DNA of 7,150 bases, taken from the NCBI GenBank assembly GCA_046765875.1, contig JBKPSJ010000214.1:1-7150 (forward strand), read 5' to 3'. This DNA comes from DASRHY01 sp046765875. Its GTDB lineage: Bacteria; Actinomycetota; Actinomycetes; Propionibacteriales; Kribbellaceae. Within the stretch, counting starts at the first letter, position 1, and the number at the start of each line of letters is the position of its first letter. The position numbers and the translations under genes were made by a program. This document shows, piece by piece, positions 5,626 to 7,150 of the stretch. The notes under the pieces were generated by a model, which searched no databases, was not told the DNA's origin, and saw only the letters and a program-made list of their open reading frames with translations.

Positions 5626-6894
5626 ATGGAGTCGATCGGGCGGCGGGTCCAGTCGGCGATCTACCGTGGCGGCGCGCTCGGCAGCCGCCCCGTCGTCCCG
5701 GTCGGGTACGACGCGCTCGAGGCCGCGGCCAAGCGGCGGATGCGGCCCGCGGCCTACGCGTACGTCGCCGGATCCGCCGGGCTGGAGTCGACCGAACGGG
5801 CCAACCGGGAGGCGTTCGACCGGTGGCGGATCGTGCCGCGGATCTTCGTCGACGTCGCCGAGCGCGACCTCGGGATCGAGTTGTTCGGCCGGCGGCACCC
5901 GACGCCGTTCCTGGTCGCACCGATCGGGGTGCAGGAACTGGCCCACCGCGATGCCGACCTGGCCACGGCACGCGCCGCGGCGGCCGCCGGCGTACCGATG
6001 ATCTTCTCCACCCAGGCCTCGGTGCCGATGGAGCAGACCGCTGCGGCGATGGGCGACGCGGACCGCTGGTATCAGCTGTATTGGAGTAACAACGACGACC
6101 TGGTCGGCAGTTTCCTGGACCGCGCGGAGAAAGCCGGCTGTACGGCGCTGGTCGTGACGCTGGACACCCATGTACTGGGCTGGCGGACCCGGGACCTTGA
6201 CCTCGCATACCTGCCGTTCGCCCGTGGGCTCGGCATCGCGCAGTACACCAGCGACCCGGTGTTCGAGGGGTTGGTGGCGGATCGGGTGGCGTCGCCGTCG
6301 GACCAGCCGCGGCCGAAGCCGACGATCGGGGCACTGAGCACGCTCGCGTCGATCTCGCGGCATCACCCGGGCAAGCTCTTCGACAACCTGCGCTCGCCGG
6401 TGCCGCGTGCGGCCGTCGAGGTGTTCCTGGACGTGTTCTCGCGGTCCTCGCTGACCTGGGACGACCTGCCGTTCCTGCGCGAGCGGACGTCGTTGCCGAT
6501 CGTCCTGAAGGGCCTGCAGCACCCGGACGACGCGGCTCGCGCGCTCGACGCGGGTGTCGACGGGATCGTCGTGTCGAACCACGGCGGCCGGCAGCTGGAC
6601 GGCGCCATCCCCTCGCTGGAGGCCTTGCCAGGGATCGTTGCTGAGGTCAACGACCAGGTGCCGGTGCTGTTCGACAGCGGTATCCGTGGCGGTGCCGATG
6701 CGTTCAAGGCGCTGGCGCTCGGAGCGAAGGCCGTGCTGGTCGGCCGGCCGTACGTCTACGGCCTGGCCCTGGCCGGCGAACAGGGTGTCAGGGCCGTGCT
6801 CGACAACCTGATCGCCGAGCTCGACCTGACGATGGCGCTCGCCGGTTGTTCGACGATCGCTGAGATCACCGCGGAGATGCTGAGCCCCGCCTAG
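5626..6894 (+). CDS. FMN-dependent alpha-hydroxy-acid oxidase, lactate 2-monooxygenase type
   Basis: This 422-residue cytosolic flavoenzyme is a TIM barrel that oxidises an L-2-hydroxy acid, probably lactate. Monooxygenase members turn lactate into acetate, CO2 and water. Visible family residues are Tyr46 in YAYVAGSAG, Tyr152 in YQLYWSN, the TLD strand (178-180), GWRTRDLDLAYLPF (185-198) with Arg187, Lys295 in VLKG, and His319/Arg322 in SNHGGRQLDGA. The FMN-phosphate segments are FDSGIRGGADAF (349-360) and LVGRPYVYGLA (371-381). APIGVQELA has Gly101 where, as I recall, lactate oxidase has Ala; this and GIAQYTSDPVF (203-213) favour the monooxygenase branch. At 422 residues it is somewhat longer than the roughly 394 of the mycobacterial enzyme; the 215-275 linker may account for the difference. 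ATG 5626 is chosen because homology starts there and GGAAGG (5611-5616) lies 9 bases upstream. GTG 5488 with AGGAGG is an alternative giving 468 residues. The 3' end overlaps the opposite DEAD-box gene. Confidence 0.92.
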   Translation: MESIGRRVQSAIYRGGALGSRPVVPVGYDALEAAAKRRMRPAAYAYVAGSAGLESTERANREAFDRWRIVPRIFVDVAERDLGIELFGRRHPTPFLVAPIGVQELAHRDADLATARAAAAAGVPMIFSTQASVPMEQTAAAMGDADRWYQLYWSNNDDLVGSFLDRAEKAGCTALVVTLDTHVLGWRTRDLDLAYLPFARGLGIAQYTSDPVFEGLVADRVASPSDQPRPKPTIGALSTLASISRHHPGKLFDNLRSPVPRAAVEVFLDVFSRSSLTWDDLPFLRERTSLPIVLKGLQHPDDAARALDAGVDGIVVSNHGGRQLDGAIPSLEALPGIVAEVNDQVPVLFDSGIRGGADAFKALALGAKAVLVGRPYVYGLALAGEQGVRAVLDNLIAELDLTMALAGCSTIAEITAEMLSPA

Positions 6895-7150
6895 TCCTGC
6901 CCTGCGGGCGCCGGCCCTTGCCCGCGTACCGGCCGCGCGGCTTGTTCGCGTTGCGCGGCGGGGCCGGCAGGTTCACGGGCGTACCGGTCGGCTTGGCGCC
7001 GTCGGCCAGCCGGGTCACCAGCGCGTCGCCCGGTCGGGCCCGGACCGGTGCGGCGTCGACCCCCGCCGTCTCGGCGAGCCGGATCGTGCTGCGGCGCTGG
7101 TGCGGGAGGACCAGGGTCACGACGGTTCCGGCATCACCCGCGCGGGCGGT
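6866..7150 (-). CDS. DEAD-box ATP-dependent RNA helicase, C-terminal end (cut by window end)
   Basis: Reading the minus strand from the window edge gives 94 residues ending at TGA 6868-6866. It opens with TARAGDAGTVVTLVLPHQRR. TARAG is the tail of DEAD-box motif VI (H-R-x-G-R-T-A-R-A-G), and the following strand matches the end of the second RecA lobe of RhlE/DeaD-like RNA helicases. The rest is a low-complexity basic tail with NKPRGRYAGKGRRPQGR, typical of the RNA-binding C-termini in actinobacterial homologs. The protein would act in RNA unwinding, such as ribosome assembly or mRNA decay, but the N-terminal motifs are outside the window. The last 29 bases are antisense to the end of the FMN oxidase gene. 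A methionine-type codon at 7120 is internal, not a start. Confidence 0.82.
   Translation of the reverse strand, partial: TARAGDAGTVVTLVLPHQRRSTIRLAETAGVDAAPVRARPGDALVTRLADGAKPTGTPVNLPAPPRNANKPRGRYAGKGRRPQGRTRRGSASPR

Noticed and set aside
5358..5662. Hydrophobic minus-strand frame containing LLGFARLTLALLAPAVAAPV
   Set aside because: It looks like a membrane segment, but there is no start codon or ribosome binding site between its upstream stop near 5662 and this segment, and much of it is antisense to the candidate plus frame.
5353..6582. 409-residue open frame on the minus strand
   Set aside because: It is a shadow of the FMN oxidase, Arg/Pro/Asp/His-rich. Its last residues (AVAAASGLAGALLVRRIG) look membrane-like but lie in intergenic DNA with no local start or ribosome binding site.
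6904..6925. GCGGGC/GCCCGC inverted repeat just after the FMN oxidase stop, as a terminator
   Set aside because: It has only 6-bp arms with a 10-base loop and no T-tract, and lies within the coding sequence of the DEAD-box helicase.

Overview
This is chromosomal-looking DNA from a high-GC actinobacterium. Coding frames have strong G/C third positions, start codons are mixed (ATG, GTG, TTG), and AGGAGG-type ribosome binding sites sit 5-6 bases before several starts. The frequent GTAC/CGTACC words and the gene types would fit Nocardioidaceae, for example a Kribbella relative. That placement is inference from style, not from a marker gene. I see no phage, transposon, CRISPR array, tRNA or rRNA.

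Layout. Positions 1-662 (minus) hold the N-terminal half of a major facilitator (MFS) transporter whose C-terminus lies outside the window. It is divergent, across about 71 bases, from a plus-strand pair: a zinc-free quinone-oxidoreductase-type dehydrogenase (734-1702) and a GNAT acetyltransferase (1699-2160), joined by an ATGA stop/start overlap. The GNAT gene runs tail-to-tail, with a 23-base overlap, into a minus-strand pair: a large SNF2-family helicase (2908-5073) followed by an alpha/beta-hydrolase (2138-2884). A roughly 415-550 base divergent intergenic region follows. It holds a perfect 19-base palindrome, a perfect 5'-UTR hairpin and an unresolved short open frame. A plus-strand FMN-dependent alpha-hydroxy-acid oxidase of the lactate 2-monooxygenase type (5626-6894) comes next and overlaps tail-to-tail, by 29 bases, the C-terminus of a minus-strand DEAD-box RNA helicase cut by the window end (6866-7150).

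How the genes relate. The likely transcription units are dehydrogenase-GNAT on the plus strand, SNF2 helicase-hydrolase on the minus strand, and the hydroxy-acid oxidase on the plus strand. Nothing ties these units into one pathway: they look like separate housekeeping or accessory functions (efflux or uptake, redox, acetylation, chromatin/DNA remodelling, lactate oxidation, RNA unwinding). I did not find a convincing undescribed multi-gene system. The points most worth a second look are regulatory: two apparently leaderless minus-strand genes with an identical TACACT box, the palindrome and hairpin in front of the SNF2 gene, and the ambiguous reading frames just before the FMN enzyme.
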